Shown piece by piece: positions 18,961 to 28,379 of a stretch of 64,000 bases of DNA; the stretch's first letter is position 1; every line of letters starts with the position of its first letter. Location of the stretch: positions 186,001 through 250,000 of the forward strand of contig NZ_JBEJGX010000003.1 of assembly GCF_040253635.1 (NCBI RefSeq). Direction: 5' to 3'. A model generated the notes under the pieces. It was not told the DNA's origin. It saw only the letters and a program-made list of their open reading frames with translations, and did not search any database. A program made the translations under genes and the position numbers. The stretch is from Streptomyces sp. Edi2 (GTDB lineage: Bacteria > Actinomycetota > Actinomycetes > Streptomycetales > Streptomycetaceae).

Positions 18961-19144
18961 CCGCCCCCGCCCGCAGAAAGGTGCCGCCGTGCCCGAGCAG
19001 TCCGCGTCCGCCGCCCCCGCCCACGGCTGCGCTCACCTCCTCGCCGTCACTGGCGACGTCGTACCGGCAGCCCCTCACCTCTGAGGGACGCCCTCCAGCC
19101 CAGGCCCGTTTCCCCGGCCCACCCGCAAAAGGACAACCCCACCC

Positions 19145-19444
19145 GTGAAGAAGAGCGCGATAGCCGGAGTCTGCATACTCGGCCTTCTCGTGATCGCCGG
19201 CGCCTACCAGGGCAGCACCGCCTCCACCGACCCGCTGACCCTCGCCGAATACCAGAAGCTCAAGGCCGGCAGCAGCGAGAAGACCTTGTTCACCTACGCC
19301 AGCACCTGCCAGCGGGAAAGCGAAAAGCCCGCCGAGGGCTATCCCCTCACCTGGACGTGCTACGGCGCCGACGGAAGCAGCAGCGCGGTGTTCTTCTATT
19401 CCAAGGGTGTGCTGTTCAGCAAGGCAGAGACCGGGCTCACTTAG
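19145..19444 (+). CDS. Small exported protein, SmpA/BLIP-like fold
   Basis: A 99-residue protein starting at a GTG with AAAAGGACA upstream. Residues 1-25 form a classic signal peptide or anchor (two lysines, then IAGVCILGLLVIAGA). The mature part, with LTLAEYQKLKAGSSEKTLF, one CxWxCY-like cysteine pair and FFYSKGVLFSKAETGL, follows the helix-then-sheet pattern of the SmpA/OmlA and beta-lactamase-inhibitor-protein-like family. The Cys in the signal region is not in a good lipobox, so secretion or a single-pass anchor is likelier than a lipoprotein. The function is unknown. It stands alone, convergent with a decayed TetR fragment. Confidence 0.6.
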   Translation: MKKSAIAGVCILGLLVIAGAYQGSTASTDPLTLAEYQKLKAGSSEKTLFTYASTCQRESEKPAEGYPLTWTCYGADGSSSAVFFYSKGVLFSKAETGLT

Positions 19445-19644
19445 CCCGGGTCCACCGAGCGTGTGATGCGGTGACGCGGGACCCAAGGGGATGAGACGTT
19501 GCGAGCTATCGCTTCCAGCAGTGTGTCCCGGTCCGCGAAGTACTCGTAGAACCCGCACTTGGTGACGCCGAGCGCCTTGGTCGGCGCCACCACCCGCGCC
19601 GCGCGTCCGCGGCGCTGGTGGCCGGCGCCCGCAGCCCTCCTCAA
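19441..19644 (-). pseudogene. TetR-type regulator remnant
   Basis: A short frame contains APTKALGVTKCGFYEYF and DRDTLLEAI, a close match to the helix-turn-helix end of TetR-family repressors (typically LGVTKGSFYxHFxxRDxLL). Upstream helix 1 and the whole ligand-binding domain are missing, and the frame stops shortly after the HTH. It is read as a decayed repressor gene rather than a functional small DNA-binding protein. Confidence 0.6.
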
Positions 19645-19757
19645 TCAATCAGGCAGTGACGGCGCCGGTCGACCGGCTGACGCGCCGCGGCCCCCGCCGC
19701 TCGGCGGGGGCCACAGTGTCCTGGTCTTTCAGTGAAGCCGGGAGGGACGATCGCGGG

Positions 19758-20033
19758 TCACTTGCCCGACGTCTCCGCCAACCGGAAGGGTCCCGCGGCG
19801 CCGGGGCCGAACATCACCGGAAGGTTGCGCCCCAGCGGCACCACGACGACCGGCTCGTCGCGGTACTCCCTGAGAAAGTTCTCCAGGGGCTCCCAGATGA
19901 GACTCCGGTAGGCCGTCTCGCTTCGTTGAGGTTCGAAGGACAGGGTCAGCGCGGAGTCCATTACGGTGACGCTCACGGCGTCCACTTCCAGCCACTCTCC
20001 ACCGATCCAGGCTTCGAGCCTCACGTATGACAT
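19758..20033 (-). CDS. Hypothetical protein, 91 residues
   Basis: I do not recognise a family. The ATG at 20033 gives MSYVRLEAWIGGEWLEVDAV, and the rest alternates short strands with a helix (SLIWEPLENFLREYRDE), ending at GPFRLAETSGK. There is no signal peptide or membrane segment. Third-position GC looks like that of neighbouring genes, supporting real coding. It lies alone between a pseudogene remnant and a P-loop protein gene on the same strand. A slightly longer start at 20069 is possible but gives a low-complexity N-terminus. Confidence 0.55.
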   Translation of the reverse strand: MSYVRLEAWIGGEWLEVDAVSVTVMDSALTLSFEPQRSETAYRSLIWEPLENFLREYRDEPVVVVPLGRNLPVMFGPGAAGPFRLAETSGK

Positions 20034-20152
20034 GACGTAAGGGTGCCTTGCACCTCGTGCCACCCGCAAACCAGCCCCCGCGTGCGGCCCCTGCGGGGAC
20101 GGTCCGGACGACGGTCGCGAGGCCCGGTGGGAGTCCTATCCCCCGTTTTCCG

Positions 20153-20965
20153 TCAGTGGGACCGGGCCGGTGCGGGAAGGAACTCCACTGCCGTCACCTG
20201 CTCTCGTGAACCGCGGTCCAGCAGGACCACCGAGTGCGCTTCCGGCACCGGGTCGGCGGCCGGGTTCGCCGGTGGTGCGGACTGCTTCGGACGCCTGGTG
20301 GCGTGTGGGGGTGAGGCGTCATCCGCTTCGTCGGCGGCAGTTCGTGGGGCAGGCAACTGCGCCGGGCCGAGCTCGGGCAACGCCCCGAGCAACCGGTCGA
20401 GGCCTCTGCGATGCCGGACGAAGGCACGGCGCGGAGCCCACCGGCCGCGGGCCTGCTGACCCGACAACGCCTCGGCCACCCCTACGTCCAGCAGCACCAG
20501 GTGCAGTTCGCGCCCCTGCCGTCCGGCGCTTCTGGCCAGCCACCGGCGCATCCACGGCCGGCCACCGCAATCGTGGACCAGCAATGCCTCGCCGCCGCGT
20601 ACCGCCGTACGCAGCCACCGGAAGTACTTCCACCGCGCCCAAGGGCGGTACACCGCGTACGGCAACCGGGCCGGCATCACCGCCTCACAGGCGAGATGCA
20701 CGGTGCGCGGGTCCACCACGCACGCGGCCTCGGACCAACGTCGCAGCAAGGTGCTCTTTCCGCTGCCCGGCAGCCCGGAGACCACCACCACCGCTCCCGG
20801 GGGATACGACAACAGGGCCGGCACGTCTCCCGAGCCCCGCAGATCGACCGGTCCGCGCGGCCTCAGCACCAACCCCCCGTGCAATGCAACGGACTTCTCC
20901 GCTGCACCCGGTGCACCCGATGCACTCGGTACACCCGATGCACCCGGCCAGACCGAATTACCCAC
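20153..20965 (-). CDS. P-loop NTPase, nucleotide-kinase-like
   Basis: A protein of about 270 residues. A Walker A motif (VVVVSGLPGSGKSTLLRRW) follows a hydrophobic strand. The core after it (CVVDPRTVHLACEAVMP, then ALLVHDCGGRPWMRRWL and LHLVLLDVGVAEALSGQQARGR) fits the AAA/zeta-toxin/gluconate-kinase-like group that phosphorylates small molecules; LLLDVGVAEALxGQxxRGR resembles the LxVxxxxAxxGQxxRGR lid helix of that group. About 90 low-complexity residues rich in Ala and Pro follow. The start is uncertain: GTG at 20965 has AAAGGGCGTGG upstream, and the frame stays open to 21025. Short TGCACCCGA-type repeats lie at 20905-20945, inside or just before the N-terminus. The substrate is unknown. 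Confidence 0.7.
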   Translation of the reverse strand: MGNSVWPGASGVPSASGAPGAAEKSVALHGGLVLRPRGPVDLRGSGDVPALLSYPPGAVVVVSGLPGSGKSTLLRRWSEAACVVDPRTVHLACEAVMPARLPYAVYRPWARWKYFRWLRTAVRGGEALLVHDCGGRPWMRRWLARSAGRQGRELHLVLLDVGVAEALSGQQARGRWAPRRAFVRHRRGLDRLLGALPELGPAQLPAPRTAADEADDASPPHATRRPKQSAPPANPAADPVPEAHSVVLLDRGSREQVTAVEFLPAPARSH

Positions 20966-21133
20966 TCCACGCCCTTTGACCTCATTGGTTTCCCCCGCCC
21001 TCCGCAACGAGCGATCTTCACACACGGCTCACGGACTGCAAAGCCGGGACGGTTCGTACCGGTGCTGCCGACCGCCGTGGCGGCGCGGCCGACCGGTCAC
21101 ACCAGCTCGTCGGCCGTCGTCGGGTGGTACCAC

Positions 21134-22228
21134 TCAGCGTCCAGGAGAGCCCGGAGAGGCGGAGGGCGGGCGTGGGTGCGCGCGCAGGACGCCGTACACG
21201 GACCAGGCCACGGAGACCAGCGGTACGGCGACGACCGCTCCGGGCACGCCCGCCGTGACGCTGCCGCAGATGACCGAGAGCGCCACCACCACCGGATGCA
21301 GACGGACGGCCCGGCTCATCACGAGGGGATGCAGCACATGGCCTTCGATCTGTCCGATGACCACGATCAGCAGCACCACGACCACGGCCACCAGCGGCCC
21401 CTTCGCGGCCAGCGCCACGACGGCGGCCACCGCCAGTGCGATGGGCGAACCCACCAGCGGGATGAAGGCGGCGAAGAACTCCAGCACGGCCAGCGGAACG
21501 GCGAGGGGAACTCCCAGGACGAAGAGCATCACCCCCACCAGCACCGCATTGATCGCGGCCACCACCACGATCCCGCGGGTGTACCCGGTGAAGGTCACCC
21601 ACGCGGCACGCCCCGCCAGACGCACAGGGTGCCGCCCGCGCCCCGGCAGCTGACCGCCGAACCACCCCCACATCCGGTCCCCCGAATGCAGAAAGAACAC
21701 CGCACAGAAAAGCGCCAGCACGCCCACCGTCAGGACTTCCACCAGCTGACCCACCCCGCTGAGCGCGGTGCTGATCAGACTCGCGCGATGGCTCGACACG
21801 AACCGTGAGACGCGCGCCTGGACATCCGAGAGCGTCCCCGCACGCAGGCGGAACGGCGGCCCTTCGAGCCACCGCTCGATCCTCGCCACGCCGCCGACGA
21901 ACTCCCGGCGCAGTCCCTCCCACTCGCCCGCGACATTCGCCCCGATCAGACTCAGGATGCCGAAGAGCAGCACGATGCCGAGCAGCAGGCCGACCGCGAC
22001 CGCCACGGGCCGTGGCATCCAGCGGTTCAGCAGACTGACCAACGGTTCCAGAAGGGCCGTCAGCACCAAGGCCAGGAACACGGCCAGCGTCACCAGCTGG
22101 AACCGCCCCAGTGCCGCAAAGATCGCGTAGACGGCGGCACCCACGATGATCAGGCGCCACCCGTAGGCCGCCGCCACCCGCAGCGACGGCGAGACCTCGG
22201 CCTCCGCGCCCGGACCGCGATACGGCAT
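21134..22228 (-). CDS. AI-2E/PerM-family membrane permease
   Basis: A 364-residue integral membrane protein with about eight helices. It has the large central soluble segment (EGLRREFVGGVARIERWLEG to SHRASLISTALSG) and the C-terminal re-entrant region typical of UPF0118/AI-2E transporters. Signature stretches are LLEPLVSLLNRWMPR, IPLVGSPIAL and IEGHVLHPLVMSRAVRLHP. Family members export autoinducer-2 in E. coli or act as Na+/H+ antiporters elsewhere; the substrate here is not deducible. The ATG at 22228 with AGGGGGC upstream gives the usual family length, although the frame continues upstream. It is monocistronic. Confidence 0.85.
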   Translation of the reverse strand: MPYRGPGAEAEVSPSLRVAAAYGWRLIIVGAAVYAIFAALGRFQLVTLAVFLALVLTALLEPLVSLLNRWMPRPVAVAVGLLLGIVLLFGILSLIGANVAGEWEGLRREFVGGVARIERWLEGPPFRLRAGTLSDVQARVSRFVSSHRASLISTALSGVGQLVEVLTVGVLALFCAVFFLHSGDRMWGWFGGQLPGRGRHPVRLAGRAAWVTFTGYTRGIVVVAAINAVLVGVMLFVLGVPLAVPLAVLEFFAAFIPLVGSPIALAVAAVVALAAKGPLVAVVVVLLIVVIGQIEGHVLHPLVMSRAVRLHPVVVALSVICGSVTAGVPGAVVAVPLVSVAWSVYGVLRAHPRPPSASPGSPGR

Positions 22229-22815
22229 GCCCCCTGCCGAGCAGCGGATGCCGATGACACGCGCCCCGCGGGCCAGACGCCGCGCGCGGTTCCTGCGCCG
22301 CTGTGCCGTGCCCCCGTGGGCAGCGGGGCCACGCCCGTGATCCCTGCCGGACCGGTTCCGCACTTGGCCGCCACCACCTCCCTCCCCTCCCGTGCCCAGG
22401 GCCGGAAGAGGGACGTCTGCCGCACGAGGGGCGGGGCGCCCGCCCTGCGCGCATACCCCAACGTGGTATCACCGCGAGCGGGCCTTCGAACGTGAGCGGG
22501 GCTGCATTCCCCCAAAGGCACGCGGCAGGGAAGGGCTCACGGGACGGAGGGCTCACGCTGAGAGAAGGCAAGTGCTCATGCTGGGAGAAGCCCAGGGCGC
22601 ACGGCACCTCCGCAGAGCGCACCTCCACAGGGGCACCTCCGCGGAGACCCCAGAGGGACCTCCGTGGAAAACGTCTCCGCTCCCCCACTCCCGGAGCGGG
22701 CGCAAAAAAATTGCCGTCCGGTCGTCCTCCGGCGTCGATCCGCGACGAGGCCGTTCGTATAGAGAGTGAGACGACGCCGGCACAGGGCCGGATGACTCGG
22801 CCAAGGAGGCACACC
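22229..22815. other. Gene-free gap with a candidate ECF-type promoter
   Basis: No gene is supported in this stretch. Direct-repeat-like CACCTCCGCAGAG elements occur around 22600-22670. Upstream of the YCII gene, CGTCGA (22733-22738) and CGTA (22756-22759), spaced by 17 bases, resemble the TGTCGA/CGA-TC promoter pattern I recall for ECF42 sigma factors, which would allow autoregulation. This match was made by eye and is weak. Confidence 0.3.
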
Positions 22816-23175
22816 ATGACGCACTACCTGCTCAGCATCTACCAGCCCGACGGGGACGGGACCCCGCCGCCGCCGGAGTTCCTGGAGCCGATCATCAGGG
22901 ACGTCGAGGCCCTGAAGGCCGAGCTCAGAACGGCCGGCGCCTGGGTGTTCTCCGGGGGTCTGCACGCGGCGAGCACCGCCACCGTGGTGCGGCAGAAGGA
23001 CGACGAGGTACTCACGACCGACGGGCCGTACATCGAGGGCAAGGAGCACATCGGTGGCTTTACCGTCATCCAGGCACCCGATCTCGATGCCGCCCTCGAA
23101 TGGGGTCGCAAGCTCGCCCGCGCCACCACCCTCCCCATCGAGGTCAGGCCGCTGCAGGACGGGTCCTGCGGGTGA
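22816..23175 (+). CDS. YCII-family (DGPF-type) protein
   Basis: A 119-residue ferredoxin-like alpha/beta protein. It has the YCII-family signature [19 protein letters not shown], a variant of the DGPF motif found in proteins encoded beside ECF42 sigma factors. AAGGAGG lies upstream of the ATG. Its stop overlaps the sigma-factor start by four bases (GTGA), so the two products are probably made in fixed ratio. YCII proteins may be small enzymes or redox-related partners; in this genomic arrangement they are generally assumed to be a target or partner of the sigma factor. No catalytic assignment is made. Confidence 0.9.
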   Translation: MTHYLLSIYQPDGDGTPPPPEFLEPIIRDVEALKAELRTAGAWVFSGGLHAASTATVVRQKDDEVLTTDGPYIEGKEHIGGFTVIQAPDLDAALEWGRKLARATTLPIEVRPLQDGSCG

Positions 23176-24410
23176 CATCCGGCGGGCCAGGGGCGACCGC
23201 AGCGGACATCTCCGGCGTGTTCCGCGAGGAGTACGGCCGCGCGGTCGCCGTCCTGGTCCGCGTGTTCGGTGACCTCGATGTCGCCGAGGAAGCGGTCCAG
23301 GACGCGTTCACCACGGCGTCCGAGCGCTGGCCGTCCGCCGGGCTGCCCCCGAGCCCGGCGGGATGGATCATCACCACCGCCCGCAACCGGGCGATCGACC
23401 GCCTCCGCCGGGAAGCGTCCCGCGAGGACCGGCAGGCCCAAGCCGCTCTGCTGCACGCCGGGGACGCACCGGCCGAGGAGGGACCCGTGCGCGACGACCG
23501 GCTACGCCTGATCTTCACCTGCTGCCACCCCGCACTCGCCCCCGCCGCCCGGGTCGCCCTGACCCTCCGGCTCCTCGGCGGGCTGACCACCGCCGAGATC
23601 GCCCGCGCCTTCCTGGTCGCCGAGCCGGCCATGGCGCAGCGGATCGTCCGGGCCAAGGGCAAGATCCGCGATGCCCGGATCCCCTACCGGGTCCCTGCCG
23701 ACGCCGACCTCCCCGACCGCCTCCGGGCCGTATTGGCCGTCCTCTACCTGATCTTCAACGAGGGCTACACGGCCAGCTCGGGCGAGGCGCTGGTCCGCGA
23801 CAACTTGTGCACGGAAGCGATCCGCCTCGGCCGGCTGCTCACCGCGCTCATGCCCGACGAGCCCGAGGCCACGGGTCTGCTCGCCCTCATGCTGCTGACG
23901 GCCTCGCGCCGCGCCGCCCGTACCGGCCCGGACGGCACCCTGGTCCTGCTGGCCGACCAGGACCGCCGTCGATGGGATCACGGTCTGATCGCCGAGGGCC
24001 ACGCCCTCGTCCGGCGCTGCCTGCGACGCAACCAGCCGGGCCCCTACCAGATCCAGGCGGCGATCCAGGCCGTGCACAGTGACGCACCGACCGCGGCAGC
24101 CACCGACTGGCGGCAGATCCTGCAGCTGTACGACCAGTTGCTCGCCCTCGACCCGAGCCCCGTGGTGGCTCTTCACCGCGCGGTGGCGGTGGCCGAGGTC
24201 GAGGGGCCCGAGCAGGCACTCGCCGTCGTCGGCAGCCTTCAGCTCGACCGCTACTACCTGTTCCATGCCGTCCGCGCCGACCTGCTCCGTCGCCTCGGCC
24301 GCGATACCGAGGCGGCCCTGGCATACGAGAAGGCGATCGCCCGCACCGAGAACGCGGCGGAGCGTGACTTCCTGCGGCGCAACCGCCAAGCCCTCTCCGG
24401 GGAGGGCTGA
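23172..24410 (+). CDS. ECF RNA polymerase sigma factor with long C-terminal domain (ECF42-like)
   Basis: A 412-residue sigma factor. Region 2 runs from [30 protein letters not shown] and includes the promoter-melting helix [18 protein letters not shown]. Region 4 is [35 protein letters not shown] in pieces, with the DNA-recognition helix. About 230 further residues form a TPR-like helical extension containing [12 protein letters not shown] and [14 protein letters not shown]. This extension and the overlapping upstream YCII gene are hallmarks of group ECF42. No anti-sigma gene is adjacent, and in that group the C-terminal extension is thought to control activity. The GTG start lies within the ATG-free GGGTGA overlap and lacks its own strong site, consistent with coupling. 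Confidence 0.92.
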   Translation: MTSGGPGATAADISGVFREEYGRAVAVLVRVFGDLDVAEEAVQDAFTTASERWPSAGLPPSPAGWIITTARNRAIDRLRREASREDRQAQAALLHAGDAPAEEGPVRDDRLRLIFTCCHPALAPAARVALTLRLLGGLTTAEIARAFLVAEPAMAQRIVRAKGKIRDARIPYRVPADADLPDRLRAVLAVLYLIFNEGYTASSGEALVRDNLCTEAIRLGRLLTALMPDEPEATGLLALMLLTASRRAARTGPDGTLVLLADQDRRRWDHGLIAEGHALVRRCLRRNQPGPYQIQAAIQAVHSDAPTAAATDWRQILQLYDQLLALDPSPVVALHRAVAVAEVEGPEQALAVVGSLQLDRYYLFHAVRADLLRRLGRDTEAALAYEKAIARTENAAERDFLRRNRQALSGEG

Positions 24411-24434
24411 GGCCGGCAGTGAAGGAAGTGGCCG

Positions 24435-25139
24435 CTATGCCGAGGCGGCGGCCAGGGACGGAAGCGGGGTGGGCGGGGCCGGGGCAGTGGCGGCGGCGTC
24501 GAGGATCTGGCAGGCGTCCGCCTCGTGGTGGGCGAGGACGGCGCTGAGGGCTTCGTCCGCCTGGCCGTGCGGCTGGGTGTCCGGCAGAACGGTGATCGAC
24601 AGGTGGCGCAGGAGCTCGGTATGGGCGGCCAGGACCTGACGGGTGCGGGTATCGGTGTGGTCGGTGAGCAGCAGGCGGGCCGCGGTGTTGGCGGCGCGCA
24701 GGCGGGGCTGGTGGAGGCGGCGGTGGGAACGGGGAAGGGCGCGCCAGGCGGTGTTGGCCACGGTCACCAGGCGCCAGATTTCGTTCTCGGCGGGTTCGGT
24801 GTCGTAGAACCGCAGGCCGTAGCGGCTCACCAGCCAGTAGGAGGCGGCCAGGATGAGAGCAGTGGCGGTGTCGAAGGTCAGCCAGAGCTGCAGCAGCGGG
24901 GGCCGGCCGCAGGCTGCCCGTACCACCATGGCTGCACCGGCCCCGCCGGCTCCGAACAGCAGCACCCCGGCGAGCAGAAGGAGGAAGACAGCCGGCAGGG
25001 CACCGATCCCGTTGTCACTGTCAAGGCGCGCCATGCCCTTCCAATGGGGCGCCAGATAGCGGGCGTAACGGGCCGGCTTGGGGGCGGGCTCGATCAGCGC
25101 GATACGTCCGGCCCAGCTGACACTCTTCGGTCTGTTCAT
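24435..25139 (-). CDS. Membrane protein of unknown function
   Basis: About 234 residues. Two adjacent transmembrane helices (ALPAVFLLLLAGVLLFGAGG and LWLTFDTATALILAASYWLV, partly listed) follow a cytoplasmic N-terminus. The C-terminal 120 residues are helical and polar, with NEIWRLVTVANTAWRALPRS, tandem helices rich in His and Arg, and ALSAVLAHHEADACQILDAA. There are no catalytic motifs. The layout is reminiscent of small actinobacterial membrane proteins with a helical tail that may bind partners, but I recognise no family. The ATG at 25139 was chosen because it begins the conserved-looking basic segment; an ATG 17 codons upstream is possible. Confidence 0.55.
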   Translation of the reverse strand: MNRPKSVSWAGRIALIEPAPKPARYARYLAPHWKGMARLDSDNGIGALPAVFLLLLAGVLLFGAGGAGAAMVVRAACGRPPLLQLWLTFDTATALILAASYWLVSRYGLRFYDTEPAENEIWRLVTVANTAWRALPRSHRRLHQPRLRAANTAARLLLTDHTDTRTRQVLAAHTELLRHLSITVLPDTQPHGQADEALSAVLAHHEADACQILDAAATAPAPPTPLPSLAAASA

Positions 25140-25597
25140 CGTTTTGGTACCAGAGAGGGGGCTGCTACAGGGAATCATGTGAGCGTCAACGAGCCGTGAG
25201 GGAAAACGCGACAGGCTGAGCGGAGGTTTAGGCGGCAGATTCCTCCCACCGGCCGGGCGCGCGACGCAGCAGCCGGAATGCGCCGGTGGAACACCTGGCC
25301 GATCATCCGACACATCGTCACCGCGGAGCGACCGCGTGAACCGCGCTCACGGGCGCCCGTGTAGCCGTGCGGCCGTCCGCGCCGTCCCGTGCATTCCGCG
25401 TCTCCGGGGGCTGCGGGTCCGTACGCCGTGCGGTGTCGCCGGGGTGTGGTCGTACCCGCGCTGCGGCCGGAGGGGAGTCCTCAGCCGGAGCCGGACGGGA
25501 GTCCTTTGCCGGAGAGAGCCCCCGGCCGGACGGGGGGGCCGGCCGGGGACTGCAGAGCGTGTGCCCTGCGCGGCATCACCGAAACACGGTGTCGGAG
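25140..25597. other. Gap with no recognised gene
   Basis: The short frames here lack coding bias and plausible starts. I see no RNA gene. A promoter for the minus-strand membrane protein gene is expected near 25150-25250, and the 3' flank of the phosphatase gene ends at 25598. Confidence 0.4.
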
Positions 25598-27631
25598 TTA
25601 CGCCGCGTCGCCGTCCTTCGGGTCCTTCCGGTCCTCCGCGACCTCCGGGAATTCCGGGTCCTTCAGGTCCTTCAGGTCCTTCGGGCGGTACTCCTCGGGG
25701 ATCGGCTGCTCGAACCACACGACCTTGCCCGTGCTCAGCCGGGTCGCTCCCCAGCGCTGCGCGAGCCAGTCGACCAGGAACAGGCCGCGTCCGCCCTCGT
25801 CACCCGCCTGGGCACGCCGCATCCGGGGCACCTGCGGTGAATCGTCGCCGACTTCGCAGCGGAGCACATCGGTGCGCAGCAGCCGCAGCGCGATCGGCCG
25901 GGAGGCGTAGCGCACCGCGTTCGTCACTACCTCGCTGACCAGGAGTTCGGTCGTATCGAGCATCGGGTCCAGGCCCCAGCGGTGCAGCGCTCTGCGGGTC
26001 AGCTGCCGGGCGCGGCCGGCCGTCTGCGGCTCCGGGTTGAGGAACCAGTAGGCGACATTGCGCGGCGGAAAACCGTCGAACCGGGCGGCGAGCAGCGCAA
26101 CATCGTCGTCCCGGTCGCCGTGGTCCAGGATGGTCAGCACCGCGTCGCAGAGCATTTCCAGCGGCGGGGAGCTGACCGCGGCGGCGGTGGCTTGCAGGCG
26201 GGCGCACAGCACCTCCACTCCTGTGCCTACGTCCCTCCCCCGGGACTCGACAAGGCCGTCGGTGTACAGGAGCAGAGTCGCTCCCGTGGGCGCGGGCATC
26301 TCCACGGATTCGAAGGGGACGCCGCCCACCCCGATCGGCGCGCCGGGCGGAATCCGCAGTACTCGGGCCGACCCGTCCGGGTGCAGCAGTACCGGGGGCA
26401 GATGGCCGGCGTCGGCCACCAGCAGCCGCTGCGATATGGGGTCGTAGACGGCATAGAGGCAGGTCGCCATGTGCTCGCTGCCGAGGCGCTGGGCCTGCTC
26501 GTCGAGGTGGTGCAGGACCTCTTCCGGCGGCAGGTCGAGCCCGGCCAGGGTCTGCACGGTGGTGCGCAGCTGTCCCATGATCGCGGCGGAGGTCATCGAG
26601 TGGCCCATGACGTCACCGACGACCAGCGCGACGCGGTTGCCGGGCAGCGGGATCGCGTCGTACCAGTCGCCGCCCACCTGGGAGGTCTCGGCGGCCGGCA
26701 GGTACCGGCTCGCCAGTCGGACACCCGTGGTCTCGGGGAGCGACGAGGGCAGCATGGTGAGCTGGAGCGCATCGGCGAGCGAGGCCTCGTGCCCGTGGAG
26801 CATCGCCTTGTCGACGCCGAAGGCGGTGTGGGTGGCGAGCTGGGAGGCGACGAGGAGGTCGTCGCCCGTGAAGGCGGGCCGCTCGGCGCCGCGCAGCAGG
26901 GCGACGGTTCCGACGAGATGGCGGCGGCCGTACAGCGGGGCGATGATCAGCCGTCGGCCCGGTGGCGGTGTCTCCGGCGTGCTCGCCACCGGCTTCAGCA
27001 ATGCGGTCAGCTCGGTCACTGCGGGGGCGATCTCCGGGGCCTCGCCGAACGCGGGACGCCCGGCCAGCAGGAGCTCGGCGAACCGGCCGGTGACCGTCAG
27101 CCGGACGAAGTCGCCGGAGCCCACCGGCGCGGCGGTGACCAGGCCCTCCTGCCCTTGAGCGATGCTGTGCAGCCGCAGGACGAGAGGGCCGGCCGGCTGC
27201 CGCTCCCCGGTCGGAAGGGGATCACGCAGATGGACGAGAATCGCGTCGGCGAAGGTGGGGATCGCTGCCCGGCACAGTTCCCAGAGGGTTTCGTCCTGGT
27301 CGAGGCCCCGGGCGATCTGCCGCGTGGCGGCTTCGAGGTAGCGAAGCCGGTCGGTCGGTGTCCCGGGGGCGCGCTCCGTCGCGTCCCGGACGCCCTGCAC
27401 GGGGCGCTCGGCGGCGGCCGGATCGGGACGGGTGGTGCCGCGGTCGGGAGCGGCCGGGCCTTTGGGGGACGCGCTCTCGGGACGGCCGCTTGCGGGAGGC
27501 GGCGGCCGGGCCGGCGGAGCGGTGCCCGTGTCCACGGGTGTGGCGTGCACTGCCAGGTCCTGGGGCACACCATGCCCCTCGGTCCCGGCGGGGAGCGGGC
27601 CGGGACCTTGGTCGGGGGTGCGGGGCTCCAT
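25598..27631 (-). CDS. GAF-like/PP2C phosphatase/HATPase regulator
   Basis: A 677-residue signalling protein. Residues about 1-90 are disordered and rich in Pro and Ala. About 100-300 form a GAF-like sensor (LRYLEAATRQIARGLDQDE, then RRLIIAPLYGRRHLVGTVALLRG). About 320-545 are a SpoIIE/RsbU-type PP2C serine phosphatase (VGGDWYDAIPLPGNRVALVVGDVMGHS, split here; LLLYTDGLVESR; DRDDDVALLAARF). About 560-640 form an RsbW-like HATPase domain (ELLVSEVVTNAVRYA, EGGRGLFLVDWLAQRWG). Such proteins control anti-sigma/anti-anti-sigma switches in Streptomyces. The very C-terminus carries KDLKDLKDPE repeats, from 9-base repeats in the DNA near 25650-25690. The ATG at 27631 is the first plausible start. Confidence 0.9.
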   Translation of the reverse strand: MEPRTPDQGPGPLPAGTEGHGVPQDLAVHATPVDTGTAPPARPPPPASGRPESASPKGPAAPDRGTTRPDPAAAERPVQGVRDATERAPGTPTDRLRYLEAATRQIARGLDQDETLWELCRAAIPTFADAILVHLRDPLPTGERQPAGPLVLRLHSIAQGQEGLVTAAPVGSGDFVRLTVTGRFAELLLAGRPAFGEAPEIAPAVTELTALLKPVASTPETPPPGRRLIIAPLYGRRHLVGTVALLRGAERPAFTGDDLLVASQLATHTAFGVDKAMLHGHEASLADALQLTMLPSSLPETTGVRLASRYLPAAETSQVGGDWYDAIPLPGNRVALVVGDVMGHSMTSAAIMGQLRTTVQTLAGLDLPPEEVLHHLDEQAQRLGSEHMATCLYAVYDPISQRLLVADAGHLPPVLLHPDGSARVLRIPPGAPIGVGGVPFESVEMPAPTGATLLLYTDGLVESRGRDVGTGVEVLCARLQATAAAVSSPPLEMLCDAVLTILDHGDRDDDVALLAARFDGFPPRNVAYWFLNPEPQTAGRARQLTRRALHRWGLDPMLDTTELLVSEVVTNAVRYASRPIALRLLRTDVLRCEVGDDSPQVPRMRRAQAGDEGGRGLFLVDWLAQRWGATRLSTGKVVWFEQPIPEEYRPKDLKDLKDPEFPEVAEDRKDPKDGDAA

Positions 27632-27680
27632 TACTCGTCGCGTCCGTCCGGTGGGTGTCAGGGACCGCGGGGCGGTGGCC

Positions 27681-28379
27681 TCAGCCGCGTCGCGTGCAAT
27701 TGAGGAACAGCTGTTCCTCGGGCGGCACGTCCGAGATCGCAGGGGCGTAGGTGTACGAGGTCTCGTCGACGATCTCGAAGTCCGCCTCCTCGAGGACCGC
27801 GCGCAGGTCGTCCCGCAGGTAGCCGGACACCCGGATGGTGTTGCCGAGGAACGGGATCGTGAAGTAGTCCACATCGGCCTCCACCATCGAGAGGGCGAAC
27901 AGGCCACCGGGAACCAGCAGGTCGTGGACCGTGCGCAGCGCACAGGGGATCTCGGCGCGCGGCAGCATCAGCAGGGAGAAGAAGGCCGCGACGGCGTCGA
28001 AACGGCCAAGGTCGTGGGGGCCGTCGGGCGCCAGGTCGGCGATGTCCAGGCGGTGGAACGTTGCACGAGGCACATACTCCCGGGCGAGGTCCACCATCCC
28101 ACGGGACAGGTCGACGCCGACCACCTCGAAGCCCGCCTCCACCAGCTGCCGCGCGGTCGGGAGGCCGGTTCCGCAGCCCAGGTCCAGCACCCGGGCCCCG
28201 GTGGGCAGCGTCCTGATCAGCCACTCGGCCGCGGCCAGCTGCCCCTTCTTGTACGGGAACGCCTCGTCGTAGCGGTCGCCGATCGCGTCGAACGCCTCGG
28301 CCTGCCCCTCGCGGTCGGGCCGTGTGCCCCCGGGGGCGGCATCGCTCTCGTAATCGGTCTCCAGAAATCCTTCGCTCAC
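27681..28379 (-). CDS. SAM-dependent methyltransferase
   Basis: A 232-residue class I methyltransferase. Motif I is VLDLGCGTGLPTARQL, the motif II acidic residue lies in VVGVDLS, and post-I elements are FHRLDIADL and VPGGLFALSMVEAD. The start is GTG at 28379 with GAAGAGGCG upstream. It lies 50 bases before the phosphatase gene on the same strand, so cotranscription is likely. There is no neighbouring biosynthetic context that reveals the substrate; small-molecule O- or N-methylation is the default reading. It is divergent from the P450 at 28692, the two separated by about 310 bases that hold no gene and presumably both promoters. Confidence 0.85.
   Translation of the reverse strand: MSEGFLETDYESDAAPGGTRPDREGQAEAFDAIGDRYDEAFPYKKGQLAAAEWLIRTLPTGARVLDLGCGTGLPTARQLVEAGFEVVGVDLSRGMVDLAREYVPRATFHRLDIADLAPDGPHDLGRFDAVAAFFSLLMLPRAEIPCALRTVHDLLVPGGLFALSMVEADVDYFTIPFLGNTIRVSGYLRDDLRAVLEEADFEIVDETSYTYAPAISDVPPEEQLFLNCTRRG

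Noticed and set aside
18988..19083. A 31-codon GTG frame containing a Cys-Ala-His-Leu segment, like the start of a UBP zinc finger
   Set aside because: Too short and missing all later zinc ligands; could be a remnant but the resemblance is too weak to call.
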